Origin: SLJM01 sp964415785
GTDB lineage: Bacteria; Myxococcota_A; Bradymonadia; Bradymonadales; Bradymonadaceae
Length of the DNA: 18,925 nt
NCBI GenBank assembly: GCA_964415785.1
Contig: CAYQBU010000061.1
Coordinates: 1-18,925, forward strand
Direction of reading: 5' to 3'
Shown here: positions 7,695-14,607 of the stretch, piece after piece
Layout of the letters: every line of letters begins with the position of its first letter
How positions within the stretch are numbered: the first letter of the stretch is position 1
Program-made: the position numbers and the translations under genes
Notes under the pieces: model-generated
The model's database searches: none
What the model was told of the DNA's origin: nothing
Seen by the model: only the letters and a program-made list of their open reading frames with translations

Positions 7695-8642
7695 ATGAGC
7701 AGAAAACGACGCCGTGGGCGGCGGGGAAATAATCGCAACGGGGGTCGGCGTGGATCGCGCAAGCTCCAAGAGTTAACCGCACGCCTTGCTGATTTTACAC
7801 CTATCCAGCCTACCGAACGCATTCGCCTGGAGACCAAGCGCCACGAGTATATTGGCCGCATCATGGACATGGTCACGCCAATCGCTCGCGGCCAGCGCTG
7901 TCTGATCACGGCGCCACCCAAAGCGGGCAAGACCACCATCCTGAAGGCCATTGGGAACGCCGTCCACCAAAACGCCCCTGATATCTACCAGATGGCGCTG
8001 CTGGTCGACGAACGGCCCGAAGAGGCGACCGACTTTAAACGCTCCATGCCCTTTAAGGTCTATTCATCCACCGCTGATCGGCGCCCGACCAATCACACCA
8101 ATCTCGCCGAGCAGGTCTTTACCAACGCCATCAAGCGCATGATCGATGGTCAGGATGTCCTGATCTTGCTCGACTCCATAACCCGTCTTGCCCGGGCCTA
8201 CAATACGACCCACGGCAGCAACGGTGGCAAAACCCTCTCCGGTGGTGTGACCGCCGGTGCCCTGGACATGCCCAGGCAGCTCTTTGGCGCTGCCCGCAAC
8301 CTCGAGGAGCAGGGAAGCCTGACCATCCTCGGCACCGCTCTCGTGGAGACCGGCAGCCGCATGGATGAGGTGATCTTTCAGGAGTTCAAGGGCACGGGCA
8401 ATATGGAGCTTATCCTGGACCGCGAACTCTCGGAGCGGCGCATCTACCCGGCGGTAAACGTGCCCGCCAGCGGTACCCGTCGCGAAGAGCGCATGCTCGA
8501 TGAACATGAGCAAAAATACGTTCCGCGACTGCGTCGCTACCTGATGAACCAGCACCCCGCCGACGGGCTCAAGTGGATGATCAAGCGCCTCAAGGACTCC
8601 AAGAATAACGAGAACTTCCTGCGTTCCATCCCCGATCGCTGA
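7695..8642 (+). CDS. rho: Transcription termination factor Rho, short form lacking the N-terminal RNA-binding domain
   Basis: Rho is a hexameric RNA-dependent helicase that terminates transcription. This protein has only 315 residues, against about 420 in most bacteria. The ATPase domain is complete: Walker A APPKAGKT (73-80), catalytic Glu106 in DERPEE, Walker B VLILLDSITRLARAYN (155-170), the Q-loop region GGKTLSGGV, the R-loop EFKGTGNMEL (230-239) and the arginine finger in SGTRREE. It aligns with E. coli Rho from about residue 130 on. The helical bundle and the OB-fold primary RNA-binding site are absent; in their place is a short Arg/Gly/Asn-rich tail (residues 2-23). An in-frame TAA at 7686-7688 rules out a longer start, and the upstream DNA codes on the other strand. 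Only a weak AAAGAAA precedes the ATG. An intrinsic terminator follows the stop. Confidence 0.96.
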   Translation: MSRKRRRGRRGNNRNGGRRGSRKLQELTARLADFTPIQPTERIRLETKRHEYIGRIMDMVTPIARGQRCLITAPPKAGKTTILKAIGNAVHQNAPDIYQMALLVDERPEEATDFKRSMPFKVYSSTADRRPTNHTNLAEQVFTNAIKRMIDGQDVLILLDSITRLARAYNTTHGSNGGKTLSGGVTAGALDMPRQLFGAARNLEEQGSLTILGTALVETGSRMDEVIFQEFKGTGNMELILDRELSERRIYPAVNVPASGTRREERMLDEHEQKYVPRLRRYLMNQHPADGLKWMIKRLKDSKNNENFLRSIPDR

Positions 8643-8667
8643 TTCGAATCAGTGCCTCGTCGAACAA

Positions 8668-8705
8668 GCCACGGGCTCCCCTTTTGGGAGCCCGTGGTGT
8701 TTTCT
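8668..8705 (+). terminator. Intrinsic terminator after rho
   Basis: A perfect 12-bp GC-rich stem (8669-8680 pairing with 8686-8697) has the loop CTTTT and is followed by TGTTTTCT. It lies 26 bases after the rho stop and ends at the convergent hydrolase stop. The other side is less T-rich, so it may act weakly in the reverse direction. Confidence 0.9.
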
Positions 8706-9693
8706 AGGATTCAATGCCCACCTGCCGGGCGATCCAATCCATGGCCTGGTCCTCCACGCTTCCCGTGGCCCCAAAGCCCAGATCGGCCTTCGACGGAAAA
8801 TAGACATGCCCTCCACCGCGAACCCATCGCACGTCCACCGCCCCCTTGGTGGCGTCGTCGAAAAATGGCCGAATTGACGCCGACGGAATCATTGGATCAT
8901 CGGGGCTACTGATCACCAGCGTGGGGGAGGCCACTTCACCTAATTTTGGGCCCACCGACTGGCTCGCGTAGTACTCGTCGACATCTCGAAAACCAAATCG
9001 GGGCACCACCGTCAGGGCGTCCCATTCGCGAAGGCTGCGACAGCGCTCGACCCGATCCACCGGTGTCGAATCATAGCCCAGCTCCACTAACCGGCGATAC
9101 ATCCCCTTGAGGGCCCTTAAGATATACTCTCGATAGACCCAGGTCCCCGATCCATCGATCCGTCGCTGGGCCCCCGACAAATCCAGAGGCGGACAGATGG
9201 CTACCGTCGCCGCCAGCCGAGCATCGATAGCCCGCACGGCAGCGCTCAGCGCCACATGTCCCCCCAGCGAATAACCCATCAGGGCAATTCGGTCGTACTC
9301 TTGAAGCGGTGATTGTTTGAGCACGGTCTCTAGATCGCTGGTCAATCCGGCGTGGTGAATATCGGCGCCCTGGCCATCGGCCCCGCGTAAGGCAAGCCTC
9401 AACGACGACAGGCCTTGTCGCTTTGCCGCCATCGCCGCACTGAGGCAATAGCCGCGATCGATATGCCCTCCCAGCCCGTGAAGAATCACCACCAACACCT
9501 GGTCACTCCTCCCCTTGATATAGGCCCCCGTATGGACGATGGGCTCGTCGTATTCATTGGGTATCGTCGCCGTCCACTCCTCCGCCGGCAGACGATCCTC
9601 TCTCAAGTCCCCGATCAGCCCCGGCCCAACGGTCTGAAGATGACCCTGCCAACGGCTGCAAAGATTGCGGACTCTGGCCCCGATTTGCTCCAT
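8704..9693 (-). CDS. Alpha/beta-fold hydrolase, YheT/COG0429 type
   Basis: This 329-residue protein starts at ATG 9693, eight bases after GGGAG. The oxyanion-type motif LHGLGGH is at 71-77, the nucleophile elbow GYSLGGH places Ser142, the acid is Asp265 or Asp266 in SSPDDPMIP, and the His is His296 in GGGHVYF. The segment LRGADGQGADIHHAGLTSDL (102-121 region) is characteristic of the YheT/EMB8-like family of predicted esterases or lipases. There is no signal peptide, so it is likely cytoplasmic. The substrate is unknown; family members act on esters or acyl-CoA-related lipids. It is divergent from an acyl-CoA-binding protein across 74 bp, which fits a lipid role by context only. Confidence 0.9.
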   Translation of the reverse strand: MEQIGARVRNLCSRWQGHLQTVGPGLIGDLREDRLPAEEWTATIPNEYDEPIVHTGAYIKGRSDQVLVVILHGLGGHIDRGYCLSAAMAAKRQGLSSLRLALRGADGQGADIHHAGLTSDLETVLKQSPLQEYDRIALMGYSLGGHVALSAAVRAIDARLAATVAICPPLDLSGAQRRIDGSGTWVYREYILRALKGMYRRLVELGYDSTPVDRVERCRSLREWDALTVVPRFGFRDVDEYYASQSVGPKLGEVASPTLVISSPDDPMIPSASIRPFFDDATKGAVDVRWVRGGGHVYFPSKADLGFGATGSVEDQAMDWIARQVGIES

Positions 9694-9767
9694 TTGTTAC
9701 GCTCCCGTTCAATTCTTAGTCGCTCTCTGCGAGCGGTTCACTGACTTACTGCGATGAAAGGTTGGAC

Positions 9768-10031
9768 ATGGATCTCAACGCCCAATTTGAAGAGGCCGCC
9801 GAACGCGTTAAAAGCCTGAGTTCGAAGCCCGACAACGACACCCTGCTTCAACTCTATGCCCTCTATAAGCAGGGCTCCGAAGGAGATGTCACGGGAAGTC
9901 GCCCATCGCGCCTCAAGCTTCGCGCCCGCGCCAAATACGACGCTCGCGATGAGGTCAAAGGGATCGACCAGGACGAAGCCAAAGAAAAATATATCGCCCT
10001 GGTCGATGAGCTCGTCGAGGCCGATGGCTGA
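9768..10031 (+). CDS. Acyl-CoA-binding protein
   Basis: The protein has 87 residues, the standard size of this four-helix family. The ATG at 9768 is chosen over the TTG at 9762 because AAAGG lies about seven bases upstream. The family signature LYALYKQGSEGDV (29-41) is present, and the ligand-contact residues Tyr30, Lys34, Lys56 and Tyr75 correspond to Tyr28, Lys32, Lys54 and Tyr73 of bovine ACBP. The usual KAKWDAW motif reads RAKYDAR, so both tryptophans are replaced (Tyr57, Arg60). It binds long-chain acyl-CoA in the cytoplasm, buffering or delivering it. It shares a 74-bp divergent intergenic region with the hydrolase. Its stop is only nine bases from the stop of the convergent lipoprotein gene. 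Confidence 0.93.
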   Translation: MDLNAQFEEAAERVKSLSSKPDNDTLLQLYALYKQGSEGDVTGSRPSRLKLRARAKYDARDEVKGIDQDEAKEKYIALVDELVEADG

Positions 10032-10040
10032 TTCACGACC

Positions 10041-11201
10041 TCACCACTGCCCCTCGACCCAGTAGATAAAATCACGGGTGACGCCCTGCCCTGCGGCCGC
10101 TCCGTCCAGGGTCGCTCGCAGGGTGCATTCCCCCATCTGACCCACTTCGATCACATCGTTGCCCGTATCCATGGTCATGCCTACCACATCACAGATCGCG
10201 GGGCTCATACTCTCTACATAGCCCTCCATTGCCCCTCCACAAAGCGGTGGATAGCCACTGAGGTCGGGCCCTACCTCCACCTCGTAGATCTGGCCTTCAT
10301 GGAGAAATTCCACCACCTCCGCACGGCGACCCTCATTATTGAGTCGATAAAGTCGCTTCACCATATCCGTGATATTGGAGACCTGCTCGAATTGCGCTTC
10401 CCACGTGGCCCCTCCCAACTCCGCTCGCAATTTCAGCTCTCCAAAGCGCTCCGGGCTGAGTATATAGCGGTCGCGCTGCAGAGAGGTCTCTACGGAGGCT
10501 CCATCTTCCGGCTCTATTTCAAAGGGGGCCTCCCCATCGCCTCGCAGGGCTTGGCCCTGGGCGTCGCGCTTCTCTGCGATCACCTCCACGCGATATTGGC
10601 TCAATTGATCCATCAGGTAGAGCCCAAGAGATGACCCCGGACAATTGCCATAGGGCGTCGGCGCCTCCAGATCCTCCAGGTCTCGCCGTAGATCAATGCT
10701 CGCCACGTCTCGGGCTTCCAGCGAAAATGTATCGGTCACTACCCCGTTTTCGCTGACCGACTCCTGCTCGTTCTCATCGCTCTCACCGTCGTCGTCATCG
10801 TCGATTAATTCATCGGGCAGGCGAATCCGAAACTCCAATTCCACCGCCCCCTCCTCATGGGCTTCCAACTCCAGGGCCACGCCCTGAACTCCGCCAAAGG
10901 ACTCCTCCCCAAACCCCACTACCTCCACCACATCCGGTGCCGACGAACCCACGTCTTTGACCTCCACCGCGTGGTGGTCGTAGCGACAGCCCTCGTTATC
11001 GACACAGGCCGTATCCCCTGTGAGAGGACCAAATACGGCGATAGTGGCACCCCAATCCACCGCCAGCGCCCTCTCCACCTCGATGAAGAGATGGCCCGCG
11101 TCACTATTGGCCTCCGGTAGCGGGTCTTCCACACACGCCTGTCCCCCGAGCAGGCCTATGCCGCACATAATAAGTAACCACCATCGCATTGCTCTGGTCA
11201 C
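10041..11201 (-). CDS. Hypothetical acidic lipoprotein
   Basis: A 386-residue protein starts at GTG 11201, eight bases after AGGAG. ATG at 11189 is possible but has no comparable site. The signal sequence (residues 6-22) ends in GGQAC, giving Cys23 as the likely lipidation site. The mature protein is strongly acidic, with a run of Asp and Glu at about 134-152 (IDDDDDGESDENEQE) that could bind calcium or be a flexible linker. The flanking parts look beta-rich and Ig-like, and several Cys (66, 72, 187, 325, 338, 358 approximately) may form disulphides. It is probably surface or periplasmic. No family is recognised. Exported Asp-rich lipoproteins of this kind are frequent in Myxococcota and Bradymonadales. 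Confidence 0.75.
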   Translation of the reverse strand: MTRAMRWWLLIMCGIGLLGGQACVEDPLPEANSDAGHLFIEVERALAVDWGATIAVFGPLTGDTACVDNEGCRYDHHAVEVKDVGSSAPDVVEVVGFGEESFGGVQGVALELEAHEEGAVELEFRIRLPDELIDDDDDGESDENEQESVSENGVVTDTFSLEARDVASIDLRRDLEDLEAPTPYGNCPGSSLGLYLMDQLSQYRVEVIAEKRDAQGQALRGDGEAPFEIEPEDGASVETSLQRDRYILSPERFGELKLRAELGGATWEAQFEQVSNITDMVKRLYRLNNEGRRAEVVEFLHEGQIYEVEVGPDLSGYPPLCGGAMEGYVESMSPAICDVVGMTMDTGNDVIEVGQMGECTLRATLDGAAAGQGVTRDFIYWVEGQW

Positions 11202-11269
11202 GTCGAATACTCCTGAGTCACTTCCGAAATTCCGTCGACAAACCTCTTCTACAGCCTGCCTGGAGCTGG

Positions 11270-11298
11270 TTGAATGTCAACTGAACATCCACTAACCT
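11270..11298 (+). promoter_or_regulatory. Candidate promoter for csp1
   Basis: TTGAAT (11270-11275), a 17-base spacer and TAACCT (11293-11298) would give a leader of roughly 85 bases before the cold-shock gene. Long leaders are typical of csp genes. The -10 element is weak. Confidence 0.3.
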
Positions 11299-11388
11299 GA
11301 GGTTTAATTGGTCCTGCTCGCCCAGAGGACAGAAAATCAGTATCGGACCTGCGTGTTCGACCAGTTTTGCCAGCATTAGGAGTAGGAA

Positions 11389-11604
11389 ATGTCTGAGCGA
11401 CTCGAAGGCAACGTCAAGTGGTTTAGCGAAAAGAAGGGCTATGGCTTCATCACCCAGCCCGATGGCGAAGACGTCTTTTGCCATTTCAGCGCTATCCAGA
11501 TGCCCGGTTTTAAGACCCTTGAAGATGAGCAACGCGTCGAATTTGAGGTCGAAGACGGCCCCAAGGGATTGCAAGCGATCAATGTCATTCCCCTGGAGGG
11601 CTAG
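11389..11604 (+). CDS. Cold-shock protein (CspA family), copy 1
   Basis: This 71-residue single cold-shock domain starts at ATG 11389 after AGGAGTAGGAA. RNP1 is KGYGFIT (16-22) and RNP2 is VFCHFS (29-34). In RNP2 the usual middle Val is Cys31, and the second copy shares this change. The domain binds single-stranded RNA or DNA and melts secondary structure as an RNA chaperone; E. coli relatives act as transcription antiterminators. About 53 of 69 positions are identical to the second cold-shock protein at 12703-12912, which lies inverted 1.1 kb away. Whether it is cold-induced cannot be told from sequence. An intrinsic terminator lies about 190 bases downstream. Confidence 0.96.
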   Translation: MSERLEGNVKWFSEKKGYGFITQPDGEDVFCHFSAIQMPGFKTLEDEQRVEFEVEDGPKGLQAINVIPLEG

Positions 11605-11794
11605 TGCTGTCCGCCGGAAGTACGTAGGCACTCTCGGCAAGGACTGGGCGACGAGGGCAAGGCGCAATTACGAGGCGATGCCTTAGTGTCGTCGAGGAGT
11701 CGCAACACAGCCATCGTCGTTCAGCACCGCCCAGAGCGATTGCGGATTGCCGAAGGCCACCACTGGTTTGAGCATCTGACGCGTTGGGATTTCC
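11605..11794. other. Non-coding stretch downstream of csp1, possible dispersed repeat
   Basis: No convincing open frame is seen on either strand. The segment from about 11640 to 11715 is rich in short GC-rich half-repeats (for example GGCGATGCC, which can fold on itself, followed by GTCGTCGAGGAGTCGCAAC), unlike the coding DNA around it. It may be a 3' untranslated region or an intergenic repeat unit. This is an impression only. Confidence 0.25.
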
Positions 11795-11821
11795 ACCGGG
11801 TTCTCATGGCCCGGTTTTTTT
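11795..11821 (+). terminator. Intrinsic terminator, csp1 transcript
   Basis: ACCGGG (11795-11800) pairs with CCCGGT (11810-11815) around a nine-base loop and is followed directly by a run of seven T (11815-11821). It lies 190 bases after the csp1 stop and would end that transcript. Confidence 0.75.
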
Positions 11822-11902
11822 CTGCCTCGCGCCAGCCACCAGATAAATAACATTATGTCAAAAAGCATCCGCCCTTCGATAATTACGGTCTATCCGGACT
11901 GC

Positions 11903-12604
11903 TTATTCGGTGATGAACACTGCAGTCATGAGATAGCCGCGATCGCTTCGCATCACACCAATACCCACATGGGTGGCCTCTGGCATCAGGATATTGCGGC
12001 GATGCCCCTCGGATTGCATCCAACCGCTATGGGCCAGAGCCATCGTCGGGGTCATGGCGATATTCTCGGCAGTCATTCGCCAGGATACGCCGCGCTGGCT
12101 GAGGCGCTCACCGGGGTTGAGTCCCTCGGGGCTGACGTGGTCAAAATAGCCACGCTCGATCATATCCTTGCTGTGGGCGCGACCGGACCAGCCCAGACGA
12201 AGATCGCAGGCCAGCGGTTCAAGGCCTCTGGCCTCCCGTTCGCAATTGGTCAATCGAAATAAGATCGTCTCGTAGTCATCGCCGCATCGCCCGGCCCTCT
12301 GCTCTGGACGATGGGTCCATTCGCCCCTGGGGATGATGGTCGACAATTCATCGGCCAGATCAGAAGACTCAATATCGTTGACTCCACACTCCACCCGTGA
12401 TTCACGCGTGGCCGACTCCCAATCGCCCTCCGTGGCCGGCCCGTCGAGGTCGCCCTGGATGGTCACCCAGGTGCCCTTGTCGGGATCGGGCCCCTCCTCC
12501 ATCTCCATGGCAGGGGCCTGCCGATCGTCTCCATCGCCCGGCTGGGGCGATGCACAGGCCACCGTCCACACGGCCAGCAAACTTAGAGCCAGCATCTTCT
12601 TCAT
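11903..12604 (-). CDS. CAP-domain (SCP/YkwD-like) lipoprotein
   Basis: This 233-residue protein starts at ATG 12604 after AGGGAAG. The signal sequence ends in WTVAC, so Cys17 is probably lipidated. Residues 18-110 are an acidic, Pro/Gly-rich linker. The CAP domain fills residues about 112-233 and keeps the cavity residues: His144 in AHSKDM, Glu180 in AENIA and His201 in GHRRNIL. CAP proteins of the YkwD family are secreted; their biochemical activity is uncertain (proposed roles include proteolysis and binding of lipid or wall components). The gene starts only about 30 bases downstream of the csp2 terminator on the same strand, and no separate promoter is visible, so it may depend on read-through. 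Confidence 0.92.
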   Translation of the reverse strand: MKKMLALSLLAVWTVACASPQPGDGDDRQAPAMEMEEGPDPDKGTWVTIQGDLDGPATEGDWESATRESRVECGVNDIESSDLADELSTIIPRGEWTHRPEQRAGRCGDDYETILFRLTNCEREARGLEPLACDLRLGWSGRAHSKDMIERGYFDHVSPEGLNPGERLSQRGVSWRMTAENIAMTPTMALAHSGWMQSEGHRRNILMPEATHVGIGVMRSDRGYLMTAVFITE

Positions 12605-12635
12605 GGTTCTTCCCTAACAAGATCGTCTCTTCGCC

Positions 12636-12671
12636 AAAAAAGACCTCGCGGCCAGGAGGGCCGCGAGGTCT
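12636..12671 (-). terminator. Intrinsic terminator between csp2 and the CAP gene
   Basis: A perfect 13-bp stem (12641-12653 with 12659-12671) has a five-base loop. On the minus strand it runs into TTTTTTGGCG. It lies 31 bases after the csp2 stop and 31 bases before the CAP-gene start. Confidence 0.9.
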
Positions 12672-12702
12672 CAATTTTAATCACCTATTCGGTATATGTC
12701 GA

Positions 12703-12912
12703 CTAAAGAGGGATTACATTGATTGCTTGCAACCCCTTCGGACTCTCCTCGACCTCGAATTCCACCTCCTGGGCCTCCTCCAAGGTCTTGAATCCCGACA
12801 TATCAATGGCGCTGTAATGGCAAAAAACATCTTCACCATCGGGTTGGGTAATAAACCCATAGCCCTTGTCCGCATTAAACCACTTGACCGTGCCTACCAC
12901 TTTTTGCGACAT
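12703..12912 (-). CDS. Cold-shock protein (CspA family), copy 2
   Basis: The protein has 69 residues when started at ATG 12912. An ATG directly before it (12915) lies only three bases from AGGAG, so the second ATG, at six bases, is preferred. It has RNP1 KGYGFIT and RNP2 VFCHYS, with the same Cys substitution as copy 1 and an almost identical C-terminus (PKGLQAINVIPL). The nucleotide sequences differ widely at third positions, so the duplication is old or the copies were kept by selection. It should act as an RNA chaperone. It has an unusually long upstream non-coding region and is followed by a strong terminator. Confidence 0.95.
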   Translation of the reverse strand: MSQKVVGTVKWFNADKGYGFITQPDGEDVFCHYSAIDMSGFKTLEEAQEVEFEVEESPKGLQAINVIPL

Positions 12913-13278
12913 CATAAACTCCTGCAATTGGTTCATTGTCGCCTGGACCGCAACCGATCCCCACGACCCGGTATAACCGGTTCCTACTTGCCACCTGCTC
13001 CTTTCGGACACCACGTCTCGAAAGGGACTATCTCGTTGCCAGTCTATACGCACCGGCGATCGAGGCAGTTCGCGCCCGACGAAAGTCGCCGGAATCTCGA
13101 ATCTCTTAATTTGTTGGCCTCCGCCCCAAAAACCCGACCAGGGTCGGTGGCGGCCTGATTTACATCGTATGTATCAACTAAATCGAGTATGACAGATCTA
13201 GCCAGCCCCTTCAATGGGACTTGAGCGATTGTCCTCTAAGCCCCATTTACTTTTCGAAATATTACCTGAGACGCCATC
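12913..13278. other. Long intergenic region / probable csp2 leader
   Basis: This 366-bp stretch between divergent csp2 and the gene at 13279 has no credible coding frame. On the minus strand it contains a candidate promoter (13186-13214) and a short hairpin, CCGAC-CCTG-GTCGG (13134-13147), followed by GTTTTTGG, which resembles a terminator. It also holds a CCGGT-ATA-ACCGG hairpin (12968-12980) near the ribosome-binding site. This is consistent with a long structured csp leader of some 265 bases. Confidence 0.5.
13186..13214 (-). promoter_or_regulatory. Candidate promoter for csp2
   Basis: On the minus strand, TTGAAG (13214-13209) is followed after 17 bases by CATACT (13191-13186). Each hexamer matches the sigma70 consensus at four of six positions. 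It would give a csp2 leader of about 265 bases. Confidence 0.3.
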
Positions 13279-13617
13279 ATGAATCGTTCCAAATGGGTCG
13301 TCATCGTCATCGTCTTTCTCATCGCCCTGGGCGTCAGTGCCTGGTCCTGGGTCAATATCTTCCATAACCCGGGCTACGACCCCGAACAGGCCCATCTCTT
13401 CCTGGAGTATTACGCTCAACAATGTGAGGCCGACCATCCCGAAGAGGCCTGCGACTACGCCATTGGGCACCACCATCGGAGTTGCTTTCGCGACCACCTC
13501 GAGGAAGTGCCGGCCGACGACATCGAAGAAGAAGGGCCCTATCGCTATAACCTGCGCCGCTACATCGACTGCATGGACGAGGCCAGTCTCGACTTCTTGC
13601 AACGCCACCAAGAGTGA
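13279..13617 (+). CDS. Hypothetical membrane-anchored protein
   Basis: A 112-residue protein begins MNRSKWVVIVIVFLIALGV, a single N-terminal transmembrane anchor or uncleaved signal (residues 6-26). The remaining 85 or so residues are acidic and rich in Glu, Asp and His, with four Cys (49, 58, 69, 98) that could form two disulphides in the periplasm. The His cluster GHHHRSC (63-69) could bind metal. No family is recognised. The ribosome-binding site is weak. It starts a plus-strand run of small unrecognised genes that leads to maeB. Confidence 0.65.
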   Translation: MNRSKWVVIVIVFLIALGVSAWSWVNIFHNPGYDPEQAHLFLEYYAQQCEADHPEEACDYAIGHHHRSCFRDHLEEVPADDIEEEGPYRYNLRRYIDCMDEASLDFLQRHQE

Positions 13618-13677
13618 TTATTTCTTGAGTCCCATCCCGATGTTTTGGATGTCCATCTTCTGACAAGCGAGGGTCCT

Positions 13678-13887
13678 ATGACGACTTCGATGAGCCGAGA
13701 CGATCTGCTAATTCTTCTGGAGGAGTGGGAACGCGGCGAATTTGGGGAAGACGAGTTACGTCGCCGTATCGAGGCCCTGGAACTGGTCATGGCCGATGAG
13801 CAGGCCATCGATCTGGTTCAAAACGAGGAATTGAGCTCCGCCCAGATCGCCGACCAGATCCTTGGCTACCCCGAGGATGATGCCTGA
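13678..13887 (+). CDS. Hypothetical small protein (SHOCT-like helical)
   Basis: This 69-residue acidic protein starts at ATG 13678, five bases after AGGG; an in-frame extension to 13645 has no such site. The segment LLEEWERGEFGEDELRRRIE (residues 12-31 region) resembles the short amphipathic SHOCT-type helix pair found in many small bacterial proteins, but the match is by eye. The C-terminal half is Glu/Gln-rich and probably helical. It has no signal peptide. It lies 60 bases after the membrane-anchored protein and 54 bases before the next gene, so the three are probably co-transcribed. Confidence 0.6.
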   Translation: MTTSMSRDDLLILLEEWERGEFGEDELRRRIEALELVMADEQAIDLVQNEELSSAQIADQILGYPEDDA

Positions 13888-13941
13888 GCTGGCCTGATAT
13901 TTGCGCCGCTAACCGCCGTCCATTGCGCCTGATTCCATGCC

Positions 13942-14607
13942 ATGATCCTACAGAATAAGCATCTGGAAAAGGCGCTCAACCAGTTGGAATCGGCCTACGA
14001 CCAGGTCCCCGGCGACGATCACGAATACGAAGATCACAGCATCGCCTGCGCCATCGTGGAGAGGGCCCTGGCCGATGCCCTGCGCACCAAACCGGATCTG
14101 CTTCACTTCGTCGATGAGACCGACATCGCCGATCTAGAGCGCCAGCTCAAAGCCCAGGTAGGCCGCCTTCTCTTTGTCCGCGCTCAGCTATTGGGGGAAT
14201 TGGGTCATAGCGATCTGGCCTATCAAAGCCTACGGCTCAGCGCTCAGGCCTTTCGGGACTGCCTGGGCTATCGCTTCAATGACGACGATCGCTACGTGGC
14301 CAATCACCTCCACCAGCTATTGCGTCACCCCCTTTCCCCCAGGTCCTTTCGAGCCCATGAGGTGGGGTCTGCGTACCGCCAGCTCTTCAAATTCTACGTC
14401 CATGAAGAGATCTTCGATCGCGCTGAGGACATGCTCTTTCACGCCCTCGATCTGCTGGACAATCCCCGGGACCTCATCGACGAGGGCCTTCATTTTTATG
14501 ATGACCTCAGTGGGCGAAGCACCCATGAACTTCAACGACGCGGTCTTCCGCGCCACGAGGTCAAGGCCTCGCGCCGGGAGTTGGAGAGTCGCACTCCGGC
14601 AGGCTGA
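13942..14607 (+). CDS. Hypothetical helical (TPR-like) protein
   Basis: A 221-residue soluble protein is almost entirely predicted helix. The spacing of hydrophobic and small residues (for example LLFVRAQLLGELGHSDLAYQ around 75-95, then YVHEEIFDRAEDMLFHALDLL around 151-172) is typical of paired TPR-like helices, suggesting a protein-binding scaffold. There is no signal sequence. No clear Shine-Dalgarno precedes ATG 13942. The last 25 residues are basic and may be disordered. The family is not recognised. It precedes maeB by 155 bp. Confidence 0.65.
   Translation: MILQNKHLEKALNQLESAYDQVPGDDHEYEDHSIACAIVERALADALRTKPDLLHFVDETDIADLERQLKAQVGRLLFVRAQLLGELGHSDLAYQSLRLSAQAFRDCLGYRFNDDDRYVANHLHQLLRHPLSPRSFRAHEVGSAYRQLFKFYVHEEIFDRAEDMLFHALDLLDNPRDLIDEGLHFYDDLSGRSTHELQRRGLPRHEVKASRRELESRTPAG

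Noticed and set aside
9710..9740. Small CGCTC/GAGCG hairpin between hydrolase and ACBP genes
   Set aside because: The stem has only five base pairs and no T-run. It lies in a divergent promoter region where a terminator would make no sense.
11218..11667. Minus-strand open frame of 149 codons over csp1
   Set aside because: The plus strand encodes a clear cold-shock domain with a good ribosome-binding site; the minus frame is its shadow.
13198..13611. Minus-strand open frame of 137 codons opposite the membrane-anchored protein
   Set aside because: The plus strand gives a typical N-terminal membrane anchor and lies in a co-directional run. The minus product has no recognisable feature, though with short genes this choice is less certain.
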